15,546 nucleotides of DNA from an uncultured Eubacteriales bacterium (GTDB lineage Bacteria > Bacillota > Clostridia > Oscillospirales > CAG-382), in contig CAKSOW010000045.1 in NCBI GenBank assembly GCA_934479825.1, positions 1-15,546 on the forward strand. The letters run 5' to 3'. Shown here one piece after another: positions 14,522 to 15,546 of the stretch. The position numbers and the translations under genes are program-made. The notes beneath the pieces were generated by a model. The model was given only the letters and a program-made list of their open reading frames with translations, had not been told where the DNA came from and did not search any database. Numbering within the stretch: the stretch's first letter is position 1; each line of letters starts with the position of its first letter.

Positions 14522-15546
14522 ATGATCATAATAAACAAAGACCGTTCCGCTCAAATTCCGCAGTCTGAACGGCATATCGGCTTTGAAAAAGACCATTTGG
14601 TCGAAAAACGTCTTATCTATATTGTTGATTCAACCATCAAAGATTTTACTTTTAAACTCGATATCGAAAATTCTTCCGATATCGTTTCTCTTACTCCCCT
14701 TGCCGAGGGTGTGGCGTCCCTCATTGCATTCGGTTTATCCAAAAACGGCGAAACTTTCCCGACCGGAAAGCTTTTGCAATGGGATATCACACAAGATGTA
14801 TTGGGTACCGGAGGTGTGATCGTTGCACAATTACGCGCTTTTGACCAAGACGGCACTCATGTCTGGCACAGCGAAAAAATGGAATTTACCGCCGGGGATT
14901 CGGTTCATGCCGTAAAGGACGCTTCCGACAAAGCCACACTTACGGAATTTGAACAGATTGAAGCACGTGTTGAAAAAGCGCTTGCTTCTATGGATGCACT
15001 TCATGGGGATGTGACGGAAAAATATGGGGAGATCACCGCACTGGGCGACCGGTATACGCAAGCCATGGAAAGCGTTGAATCGATTGAGCAAGAGGCAAAC
15101 GAACATTATGTTAACCAGTCGAATCCTCATCAAGTTACCGCCGAGCAAGTCGGAGCATACAGCAAAACCGAACTAAACCCGTTTGTATCGGGAAACTTCG
15201 GAAACGGCAACACCAAACACGCCGCAGGCTTCGTCTCAGGCTCGAAGAACGAGGTCGGCACAAGGGGTTACCGGATATTAGCGTACACGGGCGTACACGG
15301 CGGCACAGGCACGTACACGCTGGACGGGGACAGCGCGGAATATGCCAAGCTCAAAGCGGTAATCGACGCGGAAAGCGGTCTCAAAGTAACGCTGATGAAC
15401 GTCATGAACGCCGATTCTTTTTCGACTGTGACGGGCGCGGCATTCACCGGCGGAAAAATCGTGCTTTCGGTATCGAACATCTACACCAACTCCGATAAGA
15501 CGCCGTATAACGCAAATACGAACTATGTTACCCCCGGCAAGTATTT
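14522..15546 (+). CDS. Phage baseplate/tail-fibre-like protein, 3' end beyond window
   Basis: 341 codons are visible from ATG 14522 with no stop before the window ends. A GAAAGGA ribosome site (14507-14513) supports the start. Residues 1-128 (IGFEKDHLVEKRLIYIVD, LLQWDIT, AQLRAFDQDGTHVWHSEK) resemble the N-terminal domain of phage baseplate upper (BppU-type) proteins of Gram-positive phages. Residues about 133-195 are charged and helical, likely a trimeric coiled coil. NPHQVTAEQVGAYSK (201-215) is the common tail-fibre 'NPH.VTa.QvGAYsK' motif that joins shaft to tip. Residues 220-341 (HAAGFVSGSKNEVGTRGYRI) are beta-rich and look like the start of a receptor-binding head. The part after about 15180 is visibly more GC-rich with different codon choice, as expected of a swapped tip. 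The upstream DNA is non-coding and holds no phage genes, so this is either the edge of a prophage or tailocin, or a stand-alone gene. No signal peptide is seen. Confidence 0.8.
   Translation, partial: MIIINKDRSAQIPQSERHIGFEKDHLVEKRLIYIVDSTIKDFTFKLDIENSSDIVSLTPLAEGVASLIAFGLSKNGETFPTGKLLQWDITQDVLGTGGVIVAQLRAFDQDGTHVWHSEKMEFTAGDSVHAVKDASDKATLTEFEQIEARVEKALASMDALHGDVTEKYGEITALGDRYTQAMESVESIEQEANEHYVNQSNPHQVTAEQVGAYSKTELNPFVSGNFGNGNTKHAAGFVSGSKNEVGTRGYRILAYTGVHGGTGTYTLDGDSAEYAKLKAVIDAESGLKVTLMNVMNADSFSTVTGAAFTGGKIVLSVSNIYTNSDKTPYNANTNYVTPGKY

Overview
The window looks like a piece of chromosome from an anaerobic gut- or rumen-type member of the Clostridia, most plausibly Oscillospiraceae/Ruminococcaceae. 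The pointers are a one-chain pyruvate:ferredoxin oxidoreductase, strong AGGAGG-type ribosome binding sites, sigma-A-like promoters, a type I dockerin, cohesin-like secreted proteins, InlB-type repeats, and a C-terminal 'G-[LM]-R-F-K' module used in two different secreted proteins. The taxon is inferred from protein style only. All complete genes whose ends I checked stop at TAA, so TAA is a real stop here.

Left half (1-7449), all on the minus strand. Pyruvate:ferredoxin oxidoreductase (nifJ/por, 121-3705) has its own promoter, a leader of about 100 nt and a strong terminator. Upstream of it is a three-gene cluster driven by one good promoter (7421-7449): a secreted cohesin-like protein with a copper-amine-oxidase-N-like domain (6195-7367), a small secreted dockerin protein without an enzyme domain (5346-6119), and a secreted cohesin-like protein with the RFK-type C-terminal module (4000-5322), closed by a terminator at 3936-3975. 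This reads as a small cell-surface or scaffold-like set in which cohesin-like and dockerin partners are made together.

Middle (7450-10680). A flavodoxin-fold NAD(P)H/FMN reductase gene (7721-8341, +) is broken by an in-frame TAA at codon 35. Its 3' end overlaps by 24 bp the 3' end of a PocR-like/AraC-family regulator (8318-9190, -). The regulator is divergent from an FAD-dependent oxidoreductase (9308-10600, +). The regulator has a near-consensus promoter, and the oxidoreductase's only -10 box lies inside that promoter's spacer and lacks a -35, which suggests activator-dependent expression.

Right part (10681-15546). A 748-residue secreted protein (10787-13033, +) has a twice-repeated [jelly-roll-like + InlB-type repeat] layout followed by the RFK-type module. 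After its terminator comes about 1.3 kb without a convincing gene. This stretch holds a large imperfect inverted repeat (arms about 13197-13366 and 14031-14247) built from many small hairpins, plus an inner exact 20-bp inverted pair, then GC-rich stem-loops. A clear promoter (14405-14433) and a hairpin-bearing leader then drive a phage baseplate/tail-fibre-like gene (14522 onward) that runs off the window's end.

The best candidates for something new are the cohesin-like/dockerin cluster, the shared C-terminal module, the large hairpin-rich inverted repeat, and the activator-type divergent promoter pair. No CRISPR array, tRNA, rRNA or intact insertion sequence was seen.
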